NCBI GenBank assembly: GCA_017619815.1
Contig: JAFZRR010000044.1
Location: 1 to 31,973, forward strand
Origin: Bacilli bacterium
GTDB taxonomy: Bacteria; Bacillota_I; Bacilli_A; RFN20; CAG-826
Reading direction: 5' to 3'
Length of the DNA: 31,973 nucleotides
The notes beneath the pieces were generated by a model. That model did no database searches and was not told the DNA's origin. It saw nothing but the letters and a program-made list of their open reading frames with translations. The translations under genes were made by a program, and so were the position numbers. This document shows positions 7,099-14,654 of the stretch, one piece after another (within the stretch, counting starts at the first letter, position 1; the number at the start of each line of letters is the position of its first letter).

Positions 7099-9153
7099 CT
7101 ATTGTGTAATCTTATTTTCTTTAATAACTTTTTCTTTCAAGTATTCAGGAACTTCTTCGTAAGCAACGAATTCTCTGTTGAAGAAGCCAGATGCTTGAGT
7201 GATGGATTTTAATTGTGTTGCGTAATCGACGATTTCCGCTTCTGGAATTAAAGCTTCAATTTCTTGGTTACCATGATCCTTTTCTTCAATATTTTGGATT
7301 CTAGCTCTTCTGGTATTTAAGTCACTTAAGACGTCACCAGTGAATCTAGATTCAACATTGACTTTAATTCTCATGATTGGTTCAAGAATGATTGGTTTGC
7401 ATTTTGGATATGCATCTTTGAACGCTAAGATACCGGCCATCTTGAAGGCTTGTTCGTTACTATCGACTGGGTGATATTTACCATCGACTAAGACACCTTT
7501 AACACCGATAACTGGGAAGCCTGCTAATGGACCAGATTGTAAAGCTTCAAAGAAACCTTTTTCAACGGCTGGGAAGTAGTTCTTTGGAACTGCGCCACCG
7601 AAGACTTCTTCTGCGAAGACGCTTTCTTCACATGGTTCGAATCTCATCTTAACAACACCATAGAAACCACTACCACCGGATTGTTTAACGTATCTACCAT
7701 CGCCTTCTGCGGTTCCTTTAATGGATTCGCGGTAAACGACTTTCATTGGTTCGGTTGTGACATCGACTTTATATGTGGTCTTTAATTTTTCAATGACGTA
7801 GTCGATATGGGAAGAAGAAACACCGCCTAATAATAATTGTTTTGTTTCATTATTACGTTTGACTTCGATACATGGATCTTCAAGTTGCATCTTGGCTAAT
7901 GCTGGACCAATCTTAGATTCGTCATTCTTATTAGCTAAGATAATAGCTTTGAAGATAACGGCGGTTGGATATTTAACACCTTTATAAATGGTGACGGCTT
8001 TAGGATTAGATAATGTATCGCCGGAAGCGACTTTTTCTAAACGGGTAATCGCACCGATATCGCCAGCGTGTAATTCGGTAATGGAATCGAGTTTCTTGCC
8101 GGTCATGGCGTATAACATGGAGACACGTTGTGTTGAACCATTGCAGTAAACGTCATCGCCAACATGTAAGACACCACTACAGACTTTAATAATATTAATA
8201 ACGCCTGAATATGGGTCACATACTGTCTTGAAGACATAAGCGGAGAATGGTTCGGAGTCATTTGTGGCTCTCACCACTTCTTTACCATTATCATCTTTGG
8301 CTTCTAATGGTTTTAAGTCACATGGGTTTGGTAAGTAATCGATGAACATTTGTAATAATGTTTCGATACCAACGTTCTTAGAAACAGAACCGCAAACCAC
8401 TGGGACGAGTTCGCCATTAAGGACACCGATTCTTAATGAATCGTGGATTTCTTTTTCAGTGAATTGTTCACCATTGAAGAATTTTTCTAATAATGTATCA
8501 TCTGTCTTTGCGACTTCTTCAACGATTGTGTTATGGAATTCAAAGACTTTGGCTTTCTTGTCATCGTGAATTTGATCTTCGACATCATTTTTGCCATTGG
8601 ACTTATAAGCTTTTAAATCGACACAGGAAGCAAATCCGTCAAATCCCGCACCATGACCTAATGGGTAACAGAATGGGATAGCGTTTTTACCTAATTTGGT
8701 TCTGATTTCATCTAAGACTTCGTCAAAGTTGACGTTATCTTTATCCATCTTATTAACAAAGATGAATGTTGGGACGCCTCTTCTTCTTAATTGGTTCCAG
8801 TGTTTGACGGTACCGACTTGGACACCGACGGAAGCATCGACCAATAAGACTGCGCCTTTAATGACACCAGTAACACCGATAACTTCGGAAATGAAGTCAT
8901 CATTGCCTGGGATATCAATTAAGTTAATTTTGTGATCTTTATAATATAAAGGAACAACTGCGGTTTGGATGGAAGCACCACGTTTTTGTTCATCTGGGGA
9001 ATAGTCTGACAAGGTATTTTTTCTTTCGACTTCACCCTTTTGTGGAATTAATCCAGAAACGAACGCTAAAGATTCGACTAAAGATGTTTTACCAGAACTT
9101 TGGTGACCTAAAATAGCGACGTTTCTAATTTGTTTTGCATCATAGACTGCCAT
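7099..9153 (-). CDS. Elongation factor G-like translational GTPase (paralogue)
   Basis: This 684-residue protein has the full EF-G domain order (G domain, beta-barrel II, domains III-V). G1 is GHQSSGKT (residues 16-23) and G4 is NKMD. Domain IV contains GGSGFYGVVKMRFEP and domain V ends near RFTGDVLSDLNTRRARIQ. G3 reads DIPGNDDF (residues 80-87) instead of DTPGHVDF, so the catalytic His is Asn84; G2 reads RGASI rather than RGITI. These changes mark it as an EF-G-like paralogue, not the housekeeping fusA, which would normally sit with rpsL/rpsG and tuf. The gene lies 11 bases downstream of fic, has an AAGGAG ribosome site, and ends in a strong terminator. Ribosome rescue, recycling or protection are possible roles. 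Its job is unknown. Confidence 0.88.
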   Translation of the reverse strand: MAVYDAKQIRNVAILGHQSSGKTSLVESLAFVSGLIPQKGEVERKNTLSDYSPDEQKRGASIQTAVVPLYYKDHKINLIDIPGNDDFISEVIGVTGVIKGAVLLVDASVGVQVGTVKHWNQLRRRGVPTFIFVNKMDKDNVNFDEVLDEIRTKLGKNAIPFCYPLGHGAGFDGFASCVDLKAYKSNGKNDVEDQIHDDKKAKVFEFHNTIVEEVAKTDDTLLEKFFNGEQFTEKEIHDSLRIGVLNGELVPVVCGSVSKNVGIETLLQMFIDYLPNPCDLKPLEAKDDNGKEVVRATNDSEPFSAYVFKTVCDPYSGVINIIKVCSGVLHVGDDVYCNGSTQRVSMLYAMTGKKLDSITELHAGDIGAITRLEKVASGDTLSNPKAVTIYKGVKYPTAVIFKAIILANKNDESKIGPALAKMQLEDPCIEVKRNNETKQLLLGGVSSSHIDYVIEKLKTTYKVDVTTEPMKVVYRESIKGTAEGDGRYVKQSGGSGFYGVVKMRFEPCEESVFAEEVFGGAVPKNYFPAVEKGFFEALQSGPLAGFPVIGVKGVLVDGKYHPVDSNEQAFKMAGILAFKDAYPKCKPIILEPIMRIKVNVESRFTGDVLSDLNTRRARIQNIEEKDHGNQEIEALIPEAEIVDYATQLKSITQASGFFNREFVAYEEVPEYLKEKVIKENKITQ

Positions 9154-9164
9154 GATATTTCTCC

Positions 9165-10202
9165 TTACACTCTAAAATATTTGGAATAACGGCCTTTTGT
9201 AATTAATTGGATACGGCCATCTTTTAATAATTTTGCTAAAGCCTTTTCAATTGTGGCTTGGCTTGTTGCGTATAAAACGTTAACGATAACAGTTTTGTTA
9301 ATTGGAGTTGCACTATCAACAACAACTTTAAGAACCTTTTCTTCACTTGTGGCTTCTAAAGCATTGACTTCCATAATGTAGTCAAGTTTACGATAGGCTT
9401 CTAAGATTCTCTTTAAGACAAAGACGACGAAGGCTTCGTAATCATTTTCGTTATCGTGCCAGCCTTTGGAAGAGGCTTCAAATGCATCGATGTATTCATT
9501 GATATGTTGTCTCATTAAGTAGGCGATGGCGAAGTATTCATCAACGTCATAACCGAATTTCTTTAATAAGAAGTCAAGGATTAAACGGGATAAACGACCA
9601 TTACCATGGTTGTATGGGTGAATGCACATGAAATCGAGCATGAAAGCAGCGATTAACACTAATTTGTTACATTCTTCATCTGCAGCGCATAAATTGAATT
9701 GATAAATAAGGTTATCTAATAATGGAAGAACTTCTTCTGGTGCAGCAGAGACAAAGATTGTTCTAAAAGAACCATCCGCCATAGCTTCTTGGATGTAGTT
9801 TTGGCTATCTTTAAAGCGACCACCGAAGTCTGGATTATAATCCTTATAAATATAGTAATGTAATGTGCTAATGAAGCTTCGATCAAATGGTTGGAATTTG
9901 CATACTTCATTAATTAAATCTAAAGCATTGCTATAGCCACGAATCATATGTTCTTGCAATGATTGTGGTTGAGCGCCTTTGACGAATAATGCTTTTTCGC
10001 GTTCTTCTGTAATATAAATAGAACCGATTGCATTACTGGCCATCACACCACTACGACGAGCGATGAGTTTTAATGCTTCAACCTTTTTAATCTTGGCGAC
10101 AGGTAAGGTTTTACCTTTGTAAAGCTCAATGGAGTTGAGCAAGGAAATAATTCCAGGCTTGTTCAAACCTAAAACAGTTCCCTTCAAGTCGAACATTTTC
10201 AT
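9165..10202 (-). CDS. Fic-domain protein with altered active and inhibitory motifs
   Basis: The 345-residue protein has an N-terminal helical region, a Fic core and a C-terminal winged helix (about residues 280-345, ending RIQLITKGRYSKYFRV). The core motif is HPYNHGNGRLSR (residues 195-206). The family form is HxFx(D/E)GNGRxxR, so the acidic magnesium ligand is His199 here. The N-terminal inhibitory motif, normally SxxxE(G/N) as in SNAIEG, reads SNAIGS (residues 56-61), so the restraining Glu is missing. Fic proteins usually transfer AMP to hydroxyl groups of target proteins. The two changes leave open a de-inhibited enzyme, a different transfer chemistry or a pseudoenzyme. It is the first gene of an operon with the EF-G-like protein, and GTPases are known Fic/Doc targets. 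Confidence 0.9.
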   Translation of the reverse strand: MKMFDLKGTVLGLNKPGIISLLNSIELYKGKTLPVAKIKKVEALKLIARRSGVMASNAIGSIYITEEREKALFVKGAQPQSLQEHMIRGYSNALDLINEVCKFQPFDRSFISTLHYYIYKDYNPDFGGRFKDSQNYIQEAMADGSFRTIFVSAAPEEVLPLLDNLIYQFNLCAADEECNKLVLIAAFMLDFMCIHPYNHGNGRLSRLILDFLLKKFGYDVDEYFAIAYLMRQHINEYIDAFEASSKGWHDNENDYEAFVVFVLKRILEAYRKLDYIMEVNALEATSEEKVLKVVVDSATPINKTVIVNVLYATSQATIEKALAKLLKDGRIQLITKGRYSKYFRV

Positions 10203-10224
10203 ATATAAAATACCTCGTGATTAC

Positions 10225-10253
10225 ATTATCTAATAACTAAATAGGCTTTTCAA
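10225..10253 (-). promoter_or_regulatory. Promoter of the fic/EF-G-like operon
   Basis: On the minus strand, TTGAAA (10248-10253, 5 of 6), a 17-base spacer and GATAAT (10225-10230, 5 of 6). A start near 10218 would give a 16-base leader containing GAGGT before the fic ATG. Confidence 0.7.
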
Positions 10254-10274
10254 CCATTTCCGTAAAAATCGTAA

Positions 10275-10354
10275 AAAAATACCGAATTAAAATTATATCC
10301 AATTCGGTAATTCAATTCTTTCTTCTTAGAAGAAAAGTTAACTCGGTATTTCAA
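10275..10354. repeat. Three-copy AAYTCGGTAWTT element between fic and the DtxR-like gene
   Basis: Copy 1 is inverted (TACCGAATT at 10280-10288). Copy 2 is AATTCGGTAATTCAA at 10301-10315. Copy 3 is AACTCGGTATTTCAA at 10340-10354. Copies 1 and 2 form a 9-base inverted repeat with a 12-base loop; copies 2 and 3 are direct repeats 39 bases apart. GTTAAC also occurs twice around copy 3. The rest of the 222-base divergent region shows no gene. A regulator-binding array is the likeliest reading. Confidence 0.55.
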
Positions 10355-10424
10355 AAAGTTAACGCTACTCGCGTAATATACCTCTTTAATAATTGATATT
10401 TCTTATATAAAATATGGTTAAGTT

Positions 10425-10793
10425 ATGTATAACAAGAAAGAATCTATTGAAGATTATTTAGAGAAGATTTTGATGCTCAAAGAAGAAAGAGGCGTTGTCC
10501 GCGCAATCGACATCGCTAATTTTATGGCATTCTCTAAAGCTAGCGTTTCTGTGGCACTTAAAAAGCTCAAATCTTATAACTATGTCACCGTCGATGAATC
10601 CACTGGTTATGTCGAACTCACAAGTGAAGGCGAAAAGATCGCTAAAGCGACATATGAAAGACATCAAGTTATCTCACGTGCGCTTATGTCATTAGGAGTC
10701 AGTGAAAAGACTGCACTTGAAGATGCTTGTGCGGTGGAACACATCATATCTGACGAAACGTTTGAGATATTAAAAGAAAAATTTAAAAAATAA
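10425..10793 (+). CDS. DtxR/MntR-family metal-dependent regulator, short form
   Basis: The 122-residue product has a winged helix (residues 5-65: EDYLEKILMLKEE, IANFMAFSKASVSVALKKL, YVTVDESTGYVELT) and a dimerization domain carrying metal ligands. The pattern RHQVISRAL followed by EDACAVEHIISDE matches the MntR/DtxR His, Glu, Cys/Glu, His set (residues about 79, 99, 101-108). The C-terminal SH3-like domain is absent, as in MntR, so it could sense manganese or iron. It is the most obvious local candidate to bind the tandem feo operators. The ATG at 10425 has no clear Shine-Dalgarno site. An earlier ATG at 10414 is out of frame, and AT-rich -10-like sequence (TATATAAAAT) ends about 13 bases upstream. 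Confidence 0.88.
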   Translation: MYNKKESIEDYLEKILMLKEERGVVRAIDIANFMAFSKASVSVALKKLKSYNYVTVDESTGYVELTSEGEKIAKATYERHQVISRALMSLGVSEKTALEDACAVEHIISDETFEILKEKFKK

Positions 10794-10817
10794 AACTGCG
10801 AATTGAATCGCAGTTTT
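10792..10817. terminator. Bidirectional terminator between the DtxR-like gene and nagB
   Basis: Stem AAAACTGCGA (10792-10801) pairs with TCGCAGTTTT (10808-10817) around a 6-base loop, with T-runs available on both strands. It overlaps the stop codon of the regulator and serves both convergent genes. Confidence 0.85.
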
Positions 10818-10820
10818 TTA

Positions 10821-11543
10821 TTATTTCACTAAGCTATATGCATCTTCGTCACAATAGATTGTGCAATCTTTGTGATCTTGTAAGATGGAGCAAGGAACTT
10901 CTTCGGTTTTTGGACCTTTTAACAAATTATAAATCGCTTTGGCTTTATTCTTACCAGTAGCGATAAGAACAATCTTTCTGGCGTTCATAATGCTTTGTAA
11001 TCCCATAGTCACCGCTTTAGTTGGAACTTCGGAGATGTCATTGAATAATCTTGAGTTATCAACGATTGTGCTTTCCGCGAGTTCCGCGACGTGAGTCAAG
11101 GAATTAAATGGTGTTCCTGGTTCATTGAAAGCGATGTGGCCATCACTACCAATACCGAGGATTTGGATATCAATACCGCCGAAGTCAGCGATTAATTTAT
11201 CATATTGATTTGCATAAGCAAGATAATCACCTGTGCCTTTCAAGACGTGGGTTCTATCTTTATTAATATCGATATGATTGAATAAGTTTTCATTCATGAA
11301 ATAACGATAAGATTGGTTATGCGTTCCTTCTAAACCGATATATTCATCAAGATTGAAGGTTGCAACATCTTTAAATGTCACTCTTCCTTCTTTATTTGCT
11401 TTAGCAAGTTCAGCATAAACTTGTAATGGAGAAGTGCCTGTCGCTAAGCCCAAAACACAATTTGGTTTAACATTGATGACTTTAATAAATTCTTCTGCGA
11501 TTAATTTGCTGATTTGTTCGTTATTTCCAACTACAACTTTCAT
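10821..11543 (-). CDS. nagB: Glucosamine-6-phosphate deaminase
   Basis: This is a 240-residue enzyme that converts glucosamine-6-phosphate to fructose-6-phosphate and ammonia. It begins MKVVVGNNEQISKLIAEE and contains GLATGTSPLQVY (phosphate loop), FNLDEYIGLEG with the catalytic Asp, GIGSDGHIAFNEPG with the ring-opening His, and KAVTMGLQSIM. The longer reading frame starting at 11612 is rejected: the 11541-11543 ATG has AAGGAG 6-7 bases upstream and matches the family start. It is the last gene of the amino-sugar operon, 10 bases after the beta-helix gene. GlmM works on the same pool in the anabolic direction, so the operon couples synthesis and breakdown of glucosamine phosphates. Confidence 0.95.
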   Translation of the reverse strand: MKVVVGNNEQISKLIAEEFIKVINVKPNCVLGLATGTSPLQVYAELAKANKEGRVTFKDVATFNLDEYIGLEGTHNQSYRYFMNENLFNHIDINKDRTHVLKGTGDYLAYANQYDKLIADFGGIDIQILGIGSDGHIAFNEPGTPFNSLTHVAELAESTIVDNSRLFNDISEVPTKAVTMGLQSIMNARKIVLIATGKNKAKAIYNLLKGPKTEEVPCSILQDHKDCTIYCDEDAYSLVK

Positions 11544-11553
11544 ACGTTTCTCC

Positions 11554-12219
11554 TTATCTTTTATCGACGATATTGTCTTTAGCCTTATAAATAGAGTTTT
11601 CTGGGACCACACCTCTTACACAACTAAGTGGGTACACTTGTGTGTTTTTACCGATGACTGTACCAGGATTTAAGACACTACCACATCCGATGTCGGCGTG
11701 ATCTGCGAGGATACCACCGATTTTTCTTAAACCGGTTTCAATTTCTTCTTCTCCGTGAACGACGATATTTTTACCATCGCTCTTGAGATTGCTACAGATA
11801 CTACCTGCACCCATATGTGCATAGTTACCTAAGATGCTATCGCCTACATAATTATAATGCGGCGCCTGCACGTGATAAAGAAGAATGCAGTTTTTAAATT
11901 CACTGCTGTTACCTAAGACGCAACTTTCACCAACGATTACGTTGCCTCTTAAATATGCACCAGGTCTAATTTCGGTATTAGAACCGATAATTGCTGGAGG
12001 AATAATTGTAGCGGTATCAGCGATACTGACATTTTCACCAACAAGGACACCTTCTTTAAGAAGATGGTATCCAGGAATACCTTTTTCTAATAATTCTTTA
12101 ACAATGCCTTTAATTTGGGGAAGAATTTCCCAAGGATATGTCGATTTCTCAAAAACTTCTTTTAAGAAAGGGATATCACACTCGAATAAATCTTTTGTTA
12201 AAACAGCTTTCTTATTCAC
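11554..12219 (-). CDS. Left-handed beta-helix (hexapeptide repeat) transferase-like protein, GlmU C-terminal type
   Basis: The product is about 221 residues. After a helical N-terminus (KDLFECDIPFLKEVFEKSTY) come many imperfect hexapeptide turns: VLVGENVSIADTATIIPPAI, then IGSNTEIRPGAYLRGNVIVG, then NSSEFKNC and GAGSICSNLKSDG. This is the left-handed parallel beta-helix fold. The ordering, with NSSEFKN and a conserved His-Tyr-Asn segment, resembles the acetyltransferase half of GlmU or sugar-phosphate nucleotidyltransferase C-termini. No N-terminal nucleotidyltransferase domain is present. The start is uncertain: TTG at 12225 is poorly spaced from the GAGGA site, while GTG at 12219 has 7 bases, so GTG is chosen. 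It overlaps the end of glmM and probably acts in UDP-GlcNAc synthesis. The exact reaction is inferred. Confidence 0.82.
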   Translation of the reverse strand: MNKKAVLTKDLFECDIPFLKEVFEKSTYPWEILPQIKGIVKELLEKGIPGYHLLKEGVLVGENVSIADTATIIPPAIIGSNTEIRPGAYLRGNVIVGESCVLGNSSEFKNCILLYHVQAPHYNYVGDSILGNYAHMGAGSICSNLKSDGKNIVVHGEEEIETGLRKIGGILADHADIGCGSVLNPGTVIGKNTQVYPLSCVRGVVPENSIYKAKDNIVDKR

Positions 12220-13849
12220 AGACAAATCCTCTTTTCTTAATGACGTTATAAATCTTTTCGATATATTTATCGCATTCTTCTAAGGTTGGACATTCAAGCA
12301 TAATACGAACCACTGGTTCGGTACCACTTTGTCTTAATAACGCTCTTCCGTTATCACCGATTTCAGCGTTAACTTCGGCGAATTTGGCTTTCACTGCTTC
12401 ATCGTCAACGACCGCGGCTTTATTAGTAACACGGACGTTTTTGAGTTTTTGTGGTAATAATTTAACTGGCGCGACCAATCTAGAGAGAGTGTCTTTTCTA
12501 TTAAGAACTTCTTCCACGACCATGATAGCGGTTAAAACACCATCACCTGTTGTGGCGTATTTCTTAATGATGATGTGGCCAGATTGTTCACCACCTAAGG
12601 AATAGCCTTCTTCTTGCATCTTTTCAAAGACGAATCTGTCACCTACTTTGGTTTGGACATTTTTAATGCCTTTAGCCTTTAAGGCTTTGGTTAAACCAGA
12701 GTTAGACATAATTGTGGTCACTAATGTGTCATTTTCTAAAGCACCTTCATCTTTGAGTTTGTTGGCTAATAAGTACATGATCTTATCGCCATCAACTTCT
12801 TGGCCTTTTTCATCAACAGCGATACATCTATCAGCATCACCATCAAAGGCAAAGCCGATGTCTAATTTATTTTCTTTAACGAATTTGCATAAGTTTTCAA
12901 TATGGGTACTACCAGCGTTGACATTGATGTTTAAACCATCAGGATTGTTATTAATAACAAATGTTTGTGCTCCTAAGGCATCAAAGACGCTTTTGGCAAT
13001 CATCCATGAAGCACCGTTCGCGGTATCTAAGCCGATACGTAATGATTTCATAGAATGTTTGGCTAAAGAGATAAGATAACCGATATATCTATTACGACCA
13101 GAGCTGTAATCACTAATTGTTCCAATGCTATCTTTATCAGCGAATGGTAAGTCATTGCCTTCCACTTCTAATGTTTTGAAATCACCATCGATATATGCTT
13201 CTGCAAGGAATGCAACAGCATCTTCTAACTTTTCACCATTAGAATTAATGACTTTAATACCATTGTCATAGAATGGGTTGTGGCTGGCGGTAATCATAAC
13301 ACCGCAGTCAAAACTATCTTGTCTCACGATATAGCTAACACTTGGTGTGGTTGTAACGTGTAATAATTCGACGTCCGCACCAGAAGCAGCAAGACCTGCG
13401 GCCACTGCGTATTCAAGCATATATGAGCTTCTTCTTGTATCTTTACCGATAACAACTTTTGGACGATAGCCTGGTTTTTGCATGGAATATTTTGGATTTC
13501 CGTAGAACCATCCTAAGAAACGGCCGATTTTATATGCGTGATCGCATGTTAAGACTTTGTTTGCTTCGCCTCTAAAACCATCGGTTCCAAAGTATTTGGT
13601 TTTAATATCTTCACCGATGCTCATCTTTAATTTCTTACCGCGATGGATCACGATTTTGTCATCGATAAGTTCATCTGCGCTGATCTTAAAGAGTTCACAT
13701 AATTGTCTGATGTTATCAAGTTGTGGTTGAGTTTCATCATTTTCCCATTTGGATAAAGATTGTCTTGAGACACCTAACTTCTTTGCGAGTTCATCTTGAG
13801 AGATGCCACCAACAATACGTAAATGGGTTATTTTTTCACCTATAGTCAT
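12212..13849 (-). CDS. glmM: XRE helix-turn-helix fused to phosphoglucosamine mutase
   Basis: This is a 545-residue fusion. Residues 3-62 are an XRE/Cro-type DNA-binding domain (ISQDELAKKLGVSRQSLSKW, ENDETQP, ISADELI). A basic linker, about 63-84, follows. A complete phosphohexomutase then begins KYFGTDGFRGEAN at residue 85, where ordinary GlmM starts. It has the phosphoserine loop TASHNP (Ser189), the DGDADRC metal loop, GGEQSGHI sugar-specificity loop and RQSGTEPVVRIM phosphate-binding site, so the enzyme looks active: glucosamine-6-phosphate to glucosamine-1-phosphate for peptidoglycan precursors. There is no stop or frameshift between the domains. The ATG at 13847-13849 has AAGGAG upstream; an in-frame ATG at 13622-13624 could give the mutase alone but has no good ribosome site. 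It is the first gene of the operon with the beta-helix protein and nagB. Confidence 0.93.
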   Translation of the reverse strand: MTIGEKITHLRIVGGISQDELAKKLGVSRQSLSKWENDETQPQLDNIRQLCELFKISADELIDDKIVIHRGKKLKMSIGEDIKTKYFGTDGFRGEANKVLTCDHAYKIGRFLGWFYGNPKYSMQKPGYRPKVVIGKDTRRSSYMLEYAVAAGLAASGADVELLHVTTTPSVSYIVRQDSFDCGVMITASHNPFYDNGIKVINSNGEKLEDAVAFLAEAYIDGDFKTLEVEGNDLPFADKDSIGTISDYSSGRNRYIGYLISLAKHSMKSLRIGLDTANGASWMIAKSVFDALGAQTFVINNNPDGLNINVNAGSTHIENLCKFVKENKLDIGFAFDGDADRCIAVDEKGQEVDGDKIMYLLANKLKDEGALENDTLVTTIMSNSGLTKALKAKGIKNVQTKVGDRFVFEKMQEEGYSLGGEQSGHIIIKKYATTGDGVLTAIMVVEEVLNRKDTLSRLVAPVKLLPQKLKNVRVTNKAAVVDDEAVKAKFAEVNAEIGDNGRALLRQSGTEPVVRIMLECPTLEECDKYIEKIYNVIKKRGFVCE

Positions 13850-13878
13850 AAGTATTCTCCTTATTTCTTTCACGGATA

Positions 13879-13907
13879 ACTATAATTTTAAAATTATTTT
13901 AGTGCAA
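13879..13907 (-). promoter_or_regulatory. glmM operon promoter with embedded palindrome
   Basis: On the minus strand, TTGCAC (13902-13907), a 17-base spacer and TATAGT (13879-13884, 5 of 6). A perfect 16-base palindrome ATAATTTTAAAATTAT (13882-13897) fills most of the spacer and overlaps the -10. It is a plausible operator, possibly for the XRE domain of the gene's own product. The remaining upstream bases to 14024 are AT-rich with no gene. Confidence 0.65.
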
Positions 13908-14024
13908 TAAAAAAATAAAACTTTTTGTAAAGTTTCATTTACTAATAGTTATTTTTATATCATTCTACTATGTAGAGGACTGTTTTTGTAATCTTGTAAA
14001 CAATTTAAACTTTGATTTACAAAT

Positions 14025-14468
14025 CTAAAACAAAGGAGCGAGCAAAGAAGCGACTTCTTCTAACAAAAGTTTATCTTCAATACTAAATCTATCAAATATA
14101 GGTGCATCAACATCGATGAGGGCTTTAACTTCACCGTTTTTGATGATTGGAACCACTATTTCGCTCTTACTTAAAGAAGAACAAGCGATATGTCCTTTAA
14201 ATTCATTAACGTTTGGAACAATGATGGTTTCTTTCTTTTCGAAAGATGTACCACAAACGCCTTTACCTTTAGGAATAATTGTGCACGCTACATCACCTTG
14301 GAAAGGGCCTAAATAAAGGGTGTCGTTTTGAATAAGATAAAAACCAACCCAGTTAATATTTTCCATTTGGTTCAAAATTGAAGAAACATTAGAGAGATTG
14401 CTCACTAATGGGATATTGGGATCAATAATGTTCTTAATTTGTGCGACTAATAATTTGTTGTTTTTCAT
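14025..14468 (-). CDS. msrC: Free methionine-(R)-sulfoxide reductase (GAF domain)
   Basis: The 147-residue single GAF-domain protein reduces free methionine-R-sulfoxide. The three conserved Cys are present in the family positions: DVACTIIPKGKGVCGTSF and GHIACSSLSKSEIVVPI. WVGFYLIQNDTLYLGPFQGD and the ending VDAPIFDRFSIEDKLLLEEV are also typical. The longer reading frame to 14555 is rejected because the extra 29 residues are AT-driven, low-complexity and unlike the family. The ATG at 14466-14468 has no ribosome site; TATTAT lies 7 bases upstream (14476-14481) with TTTAAA 17 bases further up, so a leaderless mRNA is likely. It is divergent from the XRE membrane regulator. Role: oxidative-damage repair in the cytosol. 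Confidence 0.92.
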   Translation of the reverse strand: MKNNKLLVAQIKNIIDPNIPLVSNLSNVSSILNQMENINWVGFYLIQNDTLYLGPFQGDVACTIIPKGKGVCGTSFEKKETIIVPNVNEFKGHIACSSLSKSEIVVPIIKNGEVKALIDVDAPIFDRFSIEDKLLLEEVASLLAPLF

Positions 14469-14654
14469 GTTTTTAATAATATATGTAAATGCTATATTTT
14501 TAAAATAAAAATAAGCAAAAGTATTGAATTTATGGTATATTTTTAACGAATTCAACCAGCAGTTGAGTGAACAAGTTAGTTAATCAACGCCTGGATGATT
14601 ACAATTTTTCCATTATATTTTTATAGTGATAGCGTAACAAAGGAGAAAATGATT

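Noticed and set aside
11544..11612. A longer NagB start
   Set aside because: The downstream ATG at 11543 has an AAGGAG site and matches the family N-terminus; the extra residues overlap the preceding gene.
13918..13935. Second inverted repeat AAACTTT-N4-AAAGTTT upstream of glmM as an operator
   Set aside because: It lies upstream of the -35 in AT-rich sequence and is less well placed than the palindrome at 13882-13897; it could be chance.
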